From CAYMTN01 sp964393335 (lineage in GTDB: Bacteria > Chloroflexota > Anaerolineae > Aggregatilineales > Aggregatilineaceae): a stretch of 40,784 bases of DNA. Below, piece by piece: positions 25,467-33,050 of the stretch (the first letter of the stretch is position 1; every line of letters begins with the position of its first letter). The notes under the pieces were generated by a model. The model was not told the origin of the DNA. It was given only the letters and a program-made list of their open reading frames with translations, and made no database searches. Where the stretch lies: NCBI GenBank assembly GCA_964393335.1, contig CAYMTN010000020.1, positions 1 through 40,784 of the forward strand, given 5' to 3'. The position numbers and the translations under genes were made by a program.

Positions 25467-26465
25467 CTATGCTGGGCGTCGTTCTTCACAACGACTATCT
25501 TTGACGGCTACCATCCGGACGACCGCGCCGCGCCGGAACAGTATACTCAGAGCCTCCAACAGCGTTCCCAGTATCACAATGGGCAGTAGTAGCAGTAAGG
25601 TGATGCCGATATCCCATACCAACCTGATTGCCTGCCCCCGAGGACGTCTTTTTTTGAGCAGGAGATATAGGACATTGGGTTGAGTAGTCAGGCGGTTCAG
25701 AAGCGTCTGGTACATACCATAAAAGCCCTGTTCGAGTGAAAGTGTGGTCTCATTGAGAGGACGCAGACCGCGTTCTTCAAGCATCGTTCGGAGGGTTGAA
25801 GCCGAAAAATGATAGAGGTGGCGTGGCGCATCAAGATGAAACCATACGTTTTTTCCAATGAACGCTTGCCAGCTTTCCAGGTTGGGAACTTCCACGATTA
25901 CGATGCCGCCAGGTTTGAGCAGTTGTACAACCTCATCCAGTGTTTGAGCTGGATGTTCCACGTGTTCCAGGGAATGCCAGAGAGTTATGACATCAAATGA
26001 TCCAGCGGGCAGATTGTTGTCCGGCAGATGAGGTTCTGTAGACACGGTTATATCATGTCGTTTCAGTTGGTCTGCCAGCTCGTTCGATAATTCTGTGCCA
26101 AAACACAGCCATCCCCGCGTCTGGAGATCAATGAGCATTAAACCACGTCCGCAGCCGACATCCAATACTATGCCAGGCATAGGGTGAAGACGGAGGATAG
26201 TTTTCACGCGCATTTTTCGGAAGATGCCAATCATCCATTCCATGATCCCAAGAAAGCGTTTGCCCTGGTTACCATAGTAAGTTGTACCGTAGTATTGGCC
26301 CAATTCGATCGTTTCTTGTGAAAAATCTGTGCGAACCAATCCGCACGTCACACACCGCACGATCGTGAAAGTTTCCCCTGAGATATAGTCCAGATGATCG
26401 AAAAGCGACACAGTCTGTGCTGTCCCGCACCGATCGCACCGTCTATTTGCCAGTTGATGCACCAC
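25467..26465 (-). CDS. SAM-dependent methyltransferase with zinc ribbon and C-terminal membrane helix
   Basis: A 332-residue protein. The N-terminus has a CxxC pair at C10/C13 and another at C38/C41, the zinc-ribbon layout seen in sugar or glycan methyltransferases with a Methyltransf_11/23 core. Motif I is VLDVGCGRG (residues 100-108), followed by an acidic end of strand two (GTELS), then SFDVITLWHSLEHVEHP and LLKPGGIVIVEVPN. A hydrophobic stretch (about 285-315, core GITLLLLLPIVILGTLLEAL) suggests membrane attachment. The gene follows the GT2 gene by 6 bases, so both are in one transcript, and the product may methylate a lipid-linked sugar or cell-surface glycan. It is convergent with the lyase gene; I see no clear terminator in the 96-base gap. 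Confidence 0.87.
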   Translation of the reverse strand: MVHQLANRRCDRCGTAQTVSLFDHLDYISGETFTIVRCVTCGLVRTDFSQETIELGQYYGTTYYGNQGKRFLGIMEWMIGIFRKMRVKTILRLHPMPGIVLDVGCGRGLMLIDLQTRGWLCFGTELSNELADQLKRHDITVSTEPHLPDNNLPAGSFDVITLWHSLEHVEHPAQTLDEVVQLLKPGGIVIVEVPNLESWQAFIGKNVWFHLDAPRHLYHFSASTLRTMLEERGLRPLNETTLSLEQGFYGMYQTLLNRLTTQPNVLYLLLKKRRPRGQAIRLVWDIGITLLLLLPIVILGTLLEALSILFRRGAVVRMVAVKDSRCEERRPA

Positions 26466-26471
26466 GAGGGC

Positions 26472-27287
26472 TTATCCGTTTGTGGAAGAAACATGAATGG
26501 TTTCGATCAAGGGATCCCGGCTGGCGAAATCCAGGCGCTGCCCATCCTTTGCCAGGATTCGAGCTTTGCGTAACCCCCACCTGTGCAGCCGGTAGGCGAT
26601 TGAAGCGCCCAGTACGCCAAACCCGTATTTCACGCTGCGCCGGAAATTGATGGACGATGCTTCGGGCATATAGCGTGTTGGGCACGAAATTTCCCCAATC
26701 TGAAATCCAAAATAGGCAGCCTGGACGATCATCTGGTTATCGAAGGCGAAATCGTCCGTGTTTTCATTGAGCGGCAGCGCGAGCAAGACTTCCCGCGAAA
26801 ATGCCCGGTAGCCGGTGTGGTATTCTGACAACTTGATTCCCAGCAGCAGGTTTTCAAATGCCGTCAGGAAACGGTTGGCAATGTATTTCCAGATTGGCAT
26901 CCCGCCTCTGATCGCCTGGTTTCCCAGGATGCGCGAGGCTAACACCATATCGTACTCACCGGAAGCGACCATCCAGGCAATCGCGCCGCAGAGTTTGGGC
27001 GAATACTGGTAGTCGGGATGTACCATCACCACGATGTCGGCTCCATGTTGCAGGGCGACGCTGTAACACGTTTTCTGGTTCGCCCCATAACCCAGGTTTT
27101 TCTTGTGCCGGATGACGGTATTACCTCCGAGTTGTTCCGCCAATTCCACCGTCCGATCCTGGCTATAGTCGTCCACCAGGATCACCTCATCGATGATTTC
27201 GTGCGGGAGTTCTTCATACGTTTGGATGAGGGTTTGCTCTGCGTTATACGCAGGCATCACCACGACAAGCTTTTTCTGGTGAATCAT
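26472..27287 (-). CDS. Family-2 glycosyltransferase, polyprenyl-phosphate glycosyltransferase-like
   Basis: A 271-residue GT-A fold enzyme. The N-terminus reads VVVMPAYNAEQTL, then VDDYSQDRT with the nucleotide-binding Asp, then MVHPDYQYSP in the place of the DxD motif, then GYRAFSREVLLALPL and DDFAFDNQM. These match dolichol/polyprenol-phosphate sugar transferases and similar DPM1-like enzymes. A membrane domain is absent, so it probably works at the inner face of the membrane from a nucleotide sugar. It lies 11 bases after the GT39-like gene and 6 before the methyltransferase. A sensible model is that it loads the polyprenyl-phosphate sugar donor used by the membrane GT39-like enzyme. Confidence 0.9.
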   Translation of the reverse strand: MIHQKKLVVVMPAYNAEQTLIQTYEELPHEIIDEVILVDDYSQDRTVELAEQLGGNTVIRHKKNLGYGANQKTCYSVALQHGADIVVMVHPDYQYSPKLCGAIAWMVASGEYDMVLASRILGNQAIRGGMPIWKYIANRFLTAFENLLLGIKLSEYHTGYRAFSREVLLALPLNENTDDFAFDNQMIVQAAYFGFQIGEISCPTRYMPEASSINFRRSVKYGFGVLGASIAYRLHRWGLRKARILAKDGQRLDFASRDPLIETIHVSSTNG

Positions 27288-27298
27288 AAAATATCCTG

Positions 27299-28834
27299 CT
27301 ATGAACCAGCTATGACACGGAAAACTTGCAGACGCGTCAGCTTATCAGGCCGTGTAAAAACGGCTGTTTCTTCCAGGTCCAGCGTGATTCCATCCAAACT
27401 GATGTAAGGCGACTTCTCAAAGACAATCCACACCGGCGAGCCTGTCGTAACGAGTTCATTCAACAGGGCAATAACGCGCGGTTGGTGCGCCCCATCCAGT
27501 TTCAAGGGCGGACATTCTACCTGCAACCGGGTGTCATAAACGTAATACTTCAGAGCGCCGCAGTTTGCGAATAATCCCACGACCACGCTTTGTTCGTTTT
27601 CAGCTTGCGCCTGTTGGACCAGATAATCGGCGATTTCCGGCACGGCGAAACCGGCAGCATCCGAGGTGATGTATTCGAGCCGGTCCAAAGCGGGCAGATC
27701 GAGCGAGGCAGGATCCCGCATGTACTGGGCCTGGAATGGGTACGCGAAAAGCCCTCCCCATAGGACGATTACTCCTACTACCACCACGCGAGCAGCAACC
27801 GGTGATCGCCGGTTCAAGTCCAGGCCCAAGAAAACCAAAGCAACCGCCGTCAGGAGCAGCAAAAAAGGCTCATGAAACTGGAAATAACGCGCGCTCAGCT
27901 TGGAGGCAAACAGTAACAGGCCGACAAGCGGAATTAGCGTCGCGCCCAGCAAAAATAGCGCTTCTCGCCTCCGCCTGAGCAGCAAGTAGATCGCCAACAC
28001 GATAACGATGAGCATGAACGGGAGCGAAAGATAATGGACGTCGATAGCCCATATCCCTTTTATGTTGTGAAACGTGCGCGAAATGATGTTGCCTGATTCG
28101 GTGGTGCCCACCACTGATGTAGCCGTGCCAAAATAATTATAGCCTCGCCATCGCAGCCCTATGTAACACCCGGTCCAGACGACCGCAAACGTTGAATAAC
28201 TCAGCAGAAAGCCTCTTAAGCGCCAGTCCCGGTGATGATCGCGAACCAGTAACAGATAGGCCAGGGCCGGAATAATCACCCATACGATTCCAGTGGCTTT
28301 AGCCAGAATGGTCGCTACCAGTGCCAATCCGCACAAAATGGCATCACTCGTTCGTCCCTGCCTGACATAACGCACCGAAAACCAGGCAACGAGTACCGCC
28401 CAGGTTGTCACGTACGAGTCGACCAGGGCCATCCGGCTGTAAAAGAAGCTGTACGGCGATAGGGCGTAGAGCACCAACACCAGCACGCCTGCGGCAGCAG
28501 TCGCCAGGTGGCGCGCCAGGCTGTATAAAGCCGCCGCGCCCAACAAGTTGAACAGCACCGTAGCCGCGCGTACCAGGAAAAATGCTCCATTGCCATGCAA
28601 ACCAAATAAAGCCATCCACCATAGGCCAAACAGTTTTCCGTTGCTGGCTCCGGTAAACGGCTTCAAGTCATACAGATCGTTTGCCCAGTCAATATGAACG
28701 ATCTCATCGAGGAATGCGGGGAAGCTCAGCAGATTCCTGAGACGGAGAACGGCAAAAAAAAGCAGAAGCAGAGCAGCGGCCATCACATAAAGTGAATCTT
28801 GGGTTGAAAGCTTAGAACGAGCAGGCACCTTCAA
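27299..28834 (-). CDS. Polytopic membrane glycosyltransferase, GT39/ArnT-like
   Basis: The preferred start is TTG 28834, because GGAGG lies 8 bases upstream; an ATG at 28921 in the same frame would add 29 residues without such a site. The product has about 511 residues. After the first helix (AAALLLLFFAVLRLRNLL) the loop FPAFLDEIVHIDWANDLY carries the acidic pair DE typical of the first external loop of PMT/GT39 and ArnT enzymes. About ten more hydrophobic helices follow, then a C-terminal soluble domain of about 130 residues. Such enzymes transfer a sugar from a polyprenyl-phosphate donor to protein or lipid outside the membrane. It heads a tight three-gene row with the GT2 enzyme and the methyltransferase. 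Confidence 0.85.
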   Translation of the reverse strand: MKVPARSKLSTQDSLYVMAAALLLLFFAVLRLRNLLSFPAFLDEIVHIDWANDLYDLKPFTGASNGKLFGLWWMALFGLHGNGAFFLVRAATVLFNLLGAAALYSLARHLATAAAGVLVLVLYALSPYSFFYSRMALVDSYVTTWAVLVAWFSVRYVRQGRTSDAILCGLALVATILAKATGIVWVIIPALAYLLLVRDHHRDWRLRGFLLSYSTFAVVWTGCYIGLRWRGYNYFGTATSVVGTTESGNIISRTFHNIKGIWAIDVHYLSLPFMLIVIVLAIYLLLRRRREALFLLGATLIPLVGLLLFASKLSARYFQFHEPFLLLLTAVALVFLGLDLNRRSPVAARVVVVGVIVLWGGLFAYPFQAQYMRDPASLDLPALDRLEYITSDAAGFAVPEIADYLVQQAQAENEQSVVVGLFANCGALKYYVYDTRLQVECPPLKLDGAHQPRVIALLNELVTTGSPVWIVFEKSPYISLDGITLDLEETAVFTRPDKLTRLQVFRVIAGS

Positions 28835-28996
28835 AAGACAATCCTCCACAGCGCACCGTTTCGGCGACTCTCTTATGGTAACAAGAATCGTACGGGATAG
28901 ACAATGCACCATTACAGCCATACTCGGAGTGCGGCCAAACGACGTATCGCGCGCCGGAAATTTTGCTCCCGCGAGCCGGTCGGGCCAGGCGGACCA

Positions 28997-29704
28997 TCAC
29001 GCATTCACCGGATCAGGTGACAGCGGATCAGGTGGCGCGAGCCGCAGGATCACGATCAGGCTGAGCACGGCGACGAGCGCGCGCCAAACGACCACAGCCC
29101 ACGCATCGTTGGGACCAAGCAGCGCCGCCATGATTTCGGCGACGGCGTGCGCAAAAATGGCGATGAACAGCCAGTATAACGCACCGCGCAAAAAAACCTG
29201 CAGCACGATCCAGCTCAGCGCCATGTGCATCACGATCGGCAGCAGCCCGTTAAGCGCTTCGGCCAGCGCCCCACTTAACACGGCGGCGAGATCGTCCGGG
29301 CGGTTGGTGCTGTAGCCAAGCAGCGAGAGTCCCAGCGCGGCAGCTACCAGCGCCGTATAGATCGTTTCTGAGAGGCCGTGTCCGGCCCCGATCATCAGCG
29401 CCTGAGCTTTGGTCACGGCCCCCGGCGCGAGATACTGGTACCCAAGCAGCCGCACCGTTTCCTCGCTGAAACCGGCGGTGATCCCCAGCGCCAGCGCCCC
29501 TACCGGCAGGATGCCCAGCAGCGTGCGGTCGATAAGCTGCAACACGGCGACCTGCCCGATTAGCGATAGTACGTACGTGATAATCCCTACCGTCAGCAGG
29601 GCGTATGGCACGGCAAAACGGCGATGCAGCCCGGTGACAATGATCAACACGCCGCCCAACAGCGCCACTCCTACCAGCAGAACGATGATGCCATACACAA
29701 ACAT
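28997..29704 (-). CDS. YhfC-family intramembrane metalloprotease
   Basis: The start ATG 29704 is chosen because AAGGA lies 6 bases upstream; an ATG at 29767 in the same frame would add 21 polar residues. The product has 235 residues and about seven hydrophobic helices. The family motifs are GFSEETVRLLGY (EExxR), GAGHGLSETIY, and HMALSW followed by FAHAVAEI, giving the Glu and His residues expected for a membrane-embedded metal site similar to CAAX-type proteases. Substrate is unknown. It lies 162 bases upstream of the GT39-like gene on the same strand and may or may not be co-transcribed. The divergent reductase gene starts at 29995. Confidence 0.75.
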   Translation of the reverse strand: MFVYGIIVLLVGVALLGGVLIIVTGLHRRFAVPYALLTVGIITYVLSLIGQVAVLQLIDRTLLGILPVGALALGITAGFSEETVRLLGYQYLAPGAVTKAQALMIGAGHGLSETIYTALVAAALGLSLLGYSTNRPDDLAAVLSGALAEALNGLLPIVMHMALSWIVLQVFLRGALYWLFIAIFAHAVAEIMAALLGPNDAWAVVVWRALVAVLSLIVILRLAPPDPLSPDPVNA

Positions 29705-29800
29705 GATGAATCCTTGCCCGCAGCCTGTCCGTGTGCAGAGTTTCCACGATTGGGAGGGCAGCGTCAAATCGTTAGTGCTGGTTTCGGGGGGTAGCTGGCA

Positions 29801-29814
29801 GGGCCATCTGGCCC
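29801..29814. promoter_or_regulatory. Palindrome GGGCCA-TC-TGGCCC upstream of the reductase gene
   Basis: GGGCCATCTGGCCC has 6-base arms and a 2-base centre. The same palindrome with centre AG lies at 31844-31857 before the PRC-barrel gene, and a shorter form, GCCACTTGGC, at 31330-31339 before the YtxH gene. This suggests a shared DNA-binding protein. Confidence 0.5.
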
Positions 29815-29819
29815 ATGTC

Positions 29820-29867
29820 GAATTCCGCCACCTGTCCTATTCGAAAACCCGCTAGGCATCTCATGTG
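29820..29867 (+). repeat. 48-bp intergenic element, copy A
   Basis: From GAATTC to CTCATGTG it matches the copy at 31323-31370 in 36 of 48 positions without gaps, including AAACCCGC. It ends 128 bases before the ATG of the reductase; copy B ends 127 bases before the ATG of the YtxH gene. The equal spacing points to a promoter-linked role. Confidence 0.5.
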
Positions 29868-29886
29868 CCTGCGTGCGTTCGAGCTT

Positions 29887-29909
29887 ACACTGGGACATGT
29901 AACCAGTGT
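29887..29909 (+). promoter_or_regulatory. Inverted repeat ACACTGG/CCAGTGT upstream of the reductase gene
   Basis: Perfect 7-base arms flank a 9-base centre. ACACTGG and CAGTGTGGA also occur, further apart, at 31882-31919 before the PRC-barrel gene. It may be an operator or an mRNA hairpin. Confidence 0.4.
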
Positions 29910-29994
29910 GGAACGGTGTGCCGCGCGCCTGACGCATGACGATGCAGCCACACCCAAGTTACGATGCAGGTGACGTTGAGAGGAGCTTGTTTAG

Positions 29995-31242
29995 ATGCGC
30001 ATTCACGCGTTCAAGTACGCGATTCTCGGTGGCGGGGTTGTCGCTGGTTACGCTGCCCAGGAATTCGTTGAGCAGGAAATCAAATCCGGCGAGTTATGCA
30101 TCATATCGGCAGACAGCACCCTGCCGTATGATCGTCCCCCACTCTCCAAAGGATTCCTGGCTGGCAAAAAGGACACGCACGACATCCTGATTAATAATGC
30201 CGATTTTTACGACAAACACGGCATTCGTGTCTTTTTGGATGCGCAAGTCGAACAGGTAAAACTACCGGTCCGCGAGTTAGTGACGAATACGGATGACCAC
30301 ATCCGGTTTGAAAAACTGCTGATCGCAACCGGTTCGCAGGTGCGCAAGCTGGATATCCCTGGCGCGCAGCGTCCCGGTGTGTTTTACCTGCGCACCGTTG
30401 ATGACGCGCGGCGGATTGCGGCGGAAGCACAGACCGCCCAAAAGGTCGTGGTGGTCGGCGGTGGATATATCGGGATGGAAGTCACGTCGGTGCTGACTTC
30501 GGCGGGTATCGAGGTGACGATGGTTTTTCCAGAGCAGCATGTGATGCAGCGACTTTTCCCGCCTGAGATGAGCGCCTTTTTCGAGCGTTATTACCAGGAT
30601 CGCGGCGTGCGTTTTATCACCGGGGTCAGGCCTGCCTCGTTCAATGGCAACGGGCACATTTCGAGCGTGACGCTGGATAACGGCGAGGAATTGCCCGCCG
30701 ACATGGTCGTCGCAGGCATTGGCGTCGAACCGGTGGTCGATCTGTTTCGGGGTACCGGGATTCACATCGACAACGGGGTTGTCGTCAACAAGTACCTGGA
30801 AACCAACCGTGACGGCATTCTTGCAGCAGGTGACGTTGCCAATTATTACGACGTGATCTTCCAGAAGCGCCGCCGGGTTGAGCACTGGGATAACGCGGTA
30901 CGGATGGGGCGGCACGCGGCTAAGGTCATGACAGCCGGGAGCAAGCGCGATTCATTTATGTACCTGCGCTATTTCTTCTCGGATGTGTTTGACCTCTCGT
31001 ATGAATTCTGGGGCGATACCGACTACGCCGACCGGGTCGTCTATCGGGGCGACGTGAACAGCGGAAGCTTCAGTACGTGGTGGCTGGCCGGGAGCCGTGT
31101 TGACGCCGTGTTTGTGATGGATCGCCCCGACGAAGAACGCGATCTGGCTCCCAAATGGATCAAGGCGCGCCGCCGCGTGTCTCCGGTTGAGCTGCAAGAC
31201 AAAAACCACCCACTATCGGAGATGATTCCCCAATTTGTATAA
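29995..31242 (+). CDS. FAD-dependent NAD(P)H oxidoreductase, ferredoxin/rubredoxin-reductase-like
   Basis: A 415-residue cytoplasmic flavoprotein of the pyridine nucleotide-disulfide oxidoreductase superfamily. The FAD-binding start is YAILGGGVVAGYAAQ; the next landmark YDRPPLSKGFL is diagnostic for the reductase group that includes ferredoxin, rubredoxin and putidaredoxin reductases and AIF. The NAD(P)-binding motif VVVVGGGYIGMEV lies near residue 150, and the second FAD motif is ILAAGDVANY. No CxxxxC redox pair is present, in keeping with that group. The C-terminal domain (about 320-400) is divergent. GAGAGGAGC precedes the ATG at 29995 by about 9 bases. Its electron partner is not encoded nearby. 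Shared upstream palindromes with the YtxH and PRC-barrel genes suggest a stress-linked regulon, which is inference. Confidence 0.88.
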   Translation: MRIHAFKYAILGGGVVAGYAAQEFVEQEIKSGELCIISADSTLPYDRPPLSKGFLAGKKDTHDILINNADFYDKHGIRVFLDAQVEQVKLPVRELVTNTDDHIRFEKLLIATGSQVRKLDIPGAQRPGVFYLRTVDDARRIAAEAQTAQKVVVVGGGYIGMEVTSVLTSAGIEVTMVFPEQHVMQRLFPPEMSAFFERYYQDRGVRFITGVRPASFNGNGHISSVTLDNGEELPADMVVAGIGVEPVVDLFRGTGIHIDNGVVVNKYLETNRDGILAAGDVANYYDVIFQKRRRVEHWDNAVRMGRHAAKVMTAGSKRDSFMYLRYFFSDVFDLSYEFWGDTDYADRVVYRGDVNSGSFSTWWLAGSRVDAVFVMDRPDEERDLAPKWIKARRRVSPVELQDKNHPLSEMIPQFV

Positions 31243-31322
31243 GGTCTTCGCGCTCTGGCAGCACTCATAGTCCTATGCCGGGTGGCCTGGCGGCTGCTGC
31301 GTCGCCAGCTTGGGGCTGCGCC

Positions 31323-31370
31323 GAATTCAGCCACTTGGCCTAGCGGCAAACCCGCCACCTACCTCATGTG
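31323..31370 (+). repeat. 48-bp intergenic element, copy B
   Basis: It matches copy A at 29820-29867 in 36 of 48 positions and contains GCCACTTGGC (31330-31339), the short form of the palindrome found elsewhere in this region. It ends 127 bases before the YtxH ATG. Confidence 0.5.
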
Positions 31371-31496
31371 GCACGCGGAAACCTGCGTTAGACTGTCAAC
31401 ATAAATCCATGTTCACACGTGTGTTCGCGGCGGCAGGTTGACGTTTTCCCGAGCACGTGATCACGCATTACGAATTGACAGGCAAGGAGCAATCAC

Positions 31497-31784
31497 ATGT
31501 CCGACCGTATCTACTACAGCAAGGAAACCGAACGCATCATGAAACGCCAGCGCATTGTCAACGCCTTGACGTTCACCGGGTTGGGAATTGGGCTGGGTGC
31601 CTTGTTCGCCTTGTTGTTTGCACCCGATGAAGGCGAAAAAACCCGCGAGATGATCACGGACGCCTTGGAAGACGGGTACCAACGCGGGCGCGAGGCCACC
31701 GTTGAAGCCTTGAGCCAGCTTGAACAAGAGATTCCTAATCTCCGCGAGAAGGTTGACGGCATGCTGGACAAGGTATCACGTTAG
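31497..31784 (+). CDS. YtxH-domain small membrane-associated protein
   Basis: A 95-residue protein. AAGGAG lies 7 bases before ATG 31497. One hydrophobic helix (FTGLGIGLGALFALLFAPD, about residues 26-44) ends in the APDEGEKTRE motif typical of YtxH/gas-vesicle GvpP-like small proteins, followed by an amphipathic, charged helical tail (about 45-95) that may form a coiled coil. In other bacteria YtxH proteins are general-stress proteins of unknown mechanism. It is monocistronic in appearance, with a strong hairpin 44 bases after the stop. It shares upstream sequence with the reductase gene. Confidence 0.8.
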   Translation: MSDRIYYSKETERIMKRQRIVNALTFTGLGIGLGALFALLFAPDEGEKTREMITDALEDGYQRGREATVEALSQLEQEIPNLREKVDGMLDKVSR

Positions 31785-31827
31785 TGCTGTGCGTCGTGCG
31801 TTGCCGTCCTAAGGCGGATAGGTCAAC

Positions 31828-31857
31828 TGGCCCGGTGAGAACCGGGCCAAGTGGCCC
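31828..31857 (+). promoter_or_regulatory. Strong hairpin overlapping the GGGCCA-AG-TGGCCC palindrome
   Basis: TGGCCCGGT (31828-31836) and ACCGGGCCA (31841-31849) pair perfectly around GAGA. There is no T run, so it is not a standard terminator. Its right arm overlaps the palindrome GGGCCAAGTGGCCC at 31844-31857. It lies between the YtxH and PRC-barrel genes, 150 bases before the latter. Confidence 0.5.
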
Positions 31858-31881
31858 ATACCAATCCGGCGCCCTTACTCT

Positions 31882-31919
31882 ACACTGGAAGTAGTCTATT
31901 GCCTGTACATCAGTGTGGA
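31882..31919 (+). promoter_or_regulatory. ACACTGG and CAGTGTGGA pair before the PRC-barrel gene
   Basis: ACACTGG at 31882-31888 and CAGTGTGGA at 31911-31919 repeat the words of the inverted repeat at 29887-29909, but with about 13 more bases between them. This could be an operator with a widened centre or a chance match. Confidence 0.3.
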
Positions 31920-32006
31920 TTTTCTTCTGTGATGACGTTCTGTGCAGCGGTGCCTGGACGCATCATTGATGCGGTTTCATTCATAGGCTAATCAGCCAGT
32001 GGTATT

Positions 32007-32528
32007 ATGCTAAAAGGAAGTACCGTTATCGGGAAACCCGTTGTTTCCCAACAAATCGGCGGACCTATCGAAATTATCCGGGATATCGTTTTTGATCCTG
32101 GCACCAACCGGCTGCTGGGTTTTGTCATCAGTCGAGGCGGCTGGACGGGCAGCGCACGTGTGTTACCGTGGGACGGCGTCACATCGGTGGACACGGATGC
32201 GATTATGATCCAGTCCGCCGATCAGATTGTGGACGCAGCGCATATACCCCGTATCAAGTTGATCCTGGAACGCTACAGCACGATCCAGGGGCTGCCAATC
32301 TGTACGCAAGATGGGCGGCAGATTGCCGTCTTAAACGATCTGTTCTTTGACGAGACAACCGGGATTGTGGCCGGTTATGAAGTGGCCCACCAGCCTTCAG
32401 ATAAACAGGGAGAGGGGAATATATTTGTGTCTCCCCAACCGCTGCAAATCAGCCACAACGGTGTGCAGGTGCCTCTCGTTGTGGCAAACCTGATCAAAGA
32501 CCAGTTTCAGACAGGTGGTGCCCAGTAG
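32007..32528 (+). CDS. PRC-barrel domain protein, two tandem barrels
   Basis: A 173-residue protein with no signal peptide. Residues about 1-75 form one PRC barrel (GKPVVSQQIGGPIEIIRDIVFDP, then LLGFVISRGGWTGSARVLPW, given here as separate segments) and about 85-160 a second (GLPICTQDGRQIAVLNDLFF, then GIVAGYEVA). PRC barrels are small beta-folds found in the photosynthetic reaction centre H subunit and in RimM; stand-alone bacterial forms are often linked to stress or adaptation, with no fixed reaction. The ribosome site before ATG 32007 is weak. The next gene starts 32 bases after the stop and is probably co-transcribed. Confidence 0.82.
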   Translation: MLKGSTVIGKPVVSQQIGGPIEIIRDIVFDPGTNRLLGFVISRGGWTGSARVLPWDGVTSVDTDAIMIQSADQIVDAAHIPRIKLILERYSTIQGLPICTQDGRQIAVLNDLFFDETTGIVAGYEVAHQPSDKQGEGNIFVSPQPLQISHNGVQVPLVVANLIKDQFQTGGAQ

Positions 32529-32560
32529 TTTCGTCAGGCGCACCGCAGGGAGATCGAACA

Positions 32561-32974
32561 ATGAAGCCCGTAATTGGCGTGTTTGACGACGACGATAAGC
32601 TGACCCAGGCGCTGGATGCCCTGTACCAGCATGGATTCGATAAAGAACAGATTCATCTGGCGGAACTGGAAGATTCCATGCCCATTAATCTTGAGCACAC
32701 GGAAGAGACGATCCTGGGTAATCCCGGCCTGGCCATGGAACCTTCACCGCTGGTGACCTTCAACCCGTTGCTTGATCCGGATGCCGTACCCGGACTGGCC
32801 AGGCAAGAGCTGCGCCAGTCGCTCGCGGACCTGGATGTGCCGGATCAGGAACTCGATTTTCTTGTGGACACGGTGATGCATGGGGGCAAATTGGTTGTGA
32901 TCTCGGCGGACCAGGCGTGGGAGGCCGAGGCCCGCGCTCTGCTGCGGACAGCGCACGCTGAGCGCGTCGTATAG
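32561..32974 (+). CDS. Small soluble protein of unknown function
   Basis: A 137-residue acidic protein. GGGAG precedes ATG 32561. The start VIGVFDDDDKLTQALDALYQHGFDKEQIHLAEL, in parts, has the beta-alpha-beta look of the general-stress protein 17M / YflT-like fold (a strand, then a helix that picks out two termini, then a strand). The middle has a Pro-rich linker and the end has KLVVISADQAWEAEARALL, which fits the last strand and helix of that fold. I do not recognise it with certainty. Position between the PRC-barrel gene and a two-component system suggests a stress-response setting. Confidence 0.6.
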   Translation: MKPVIGVFDDDDKLTQALDALYQHGFDKEQIHLAELEDSMPINLEHTEETILGNPGLAMEPSPLVTFNPLLDPDAVPGLARQELRQSLADLDVPDQELDFLVDTVMHGGKLVVISADQAWEAEARALLRTAHAERVV

Positions 32975-33050
32975 AAGGGGATGATATGCTCCCGCATCTG
33001 TGACTCACCGGGACACGTTTGGCACCACACCATGTCCAGGCTGGCGAGCT

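Noticed and set aside
31828..31849. Hairpin after the YtxH gene as a standard terminator
   Set aside because: The stem is strong but there is no T run, and it overlaps the palindrome linked to the next gene, so it is listed as regulatory instead.
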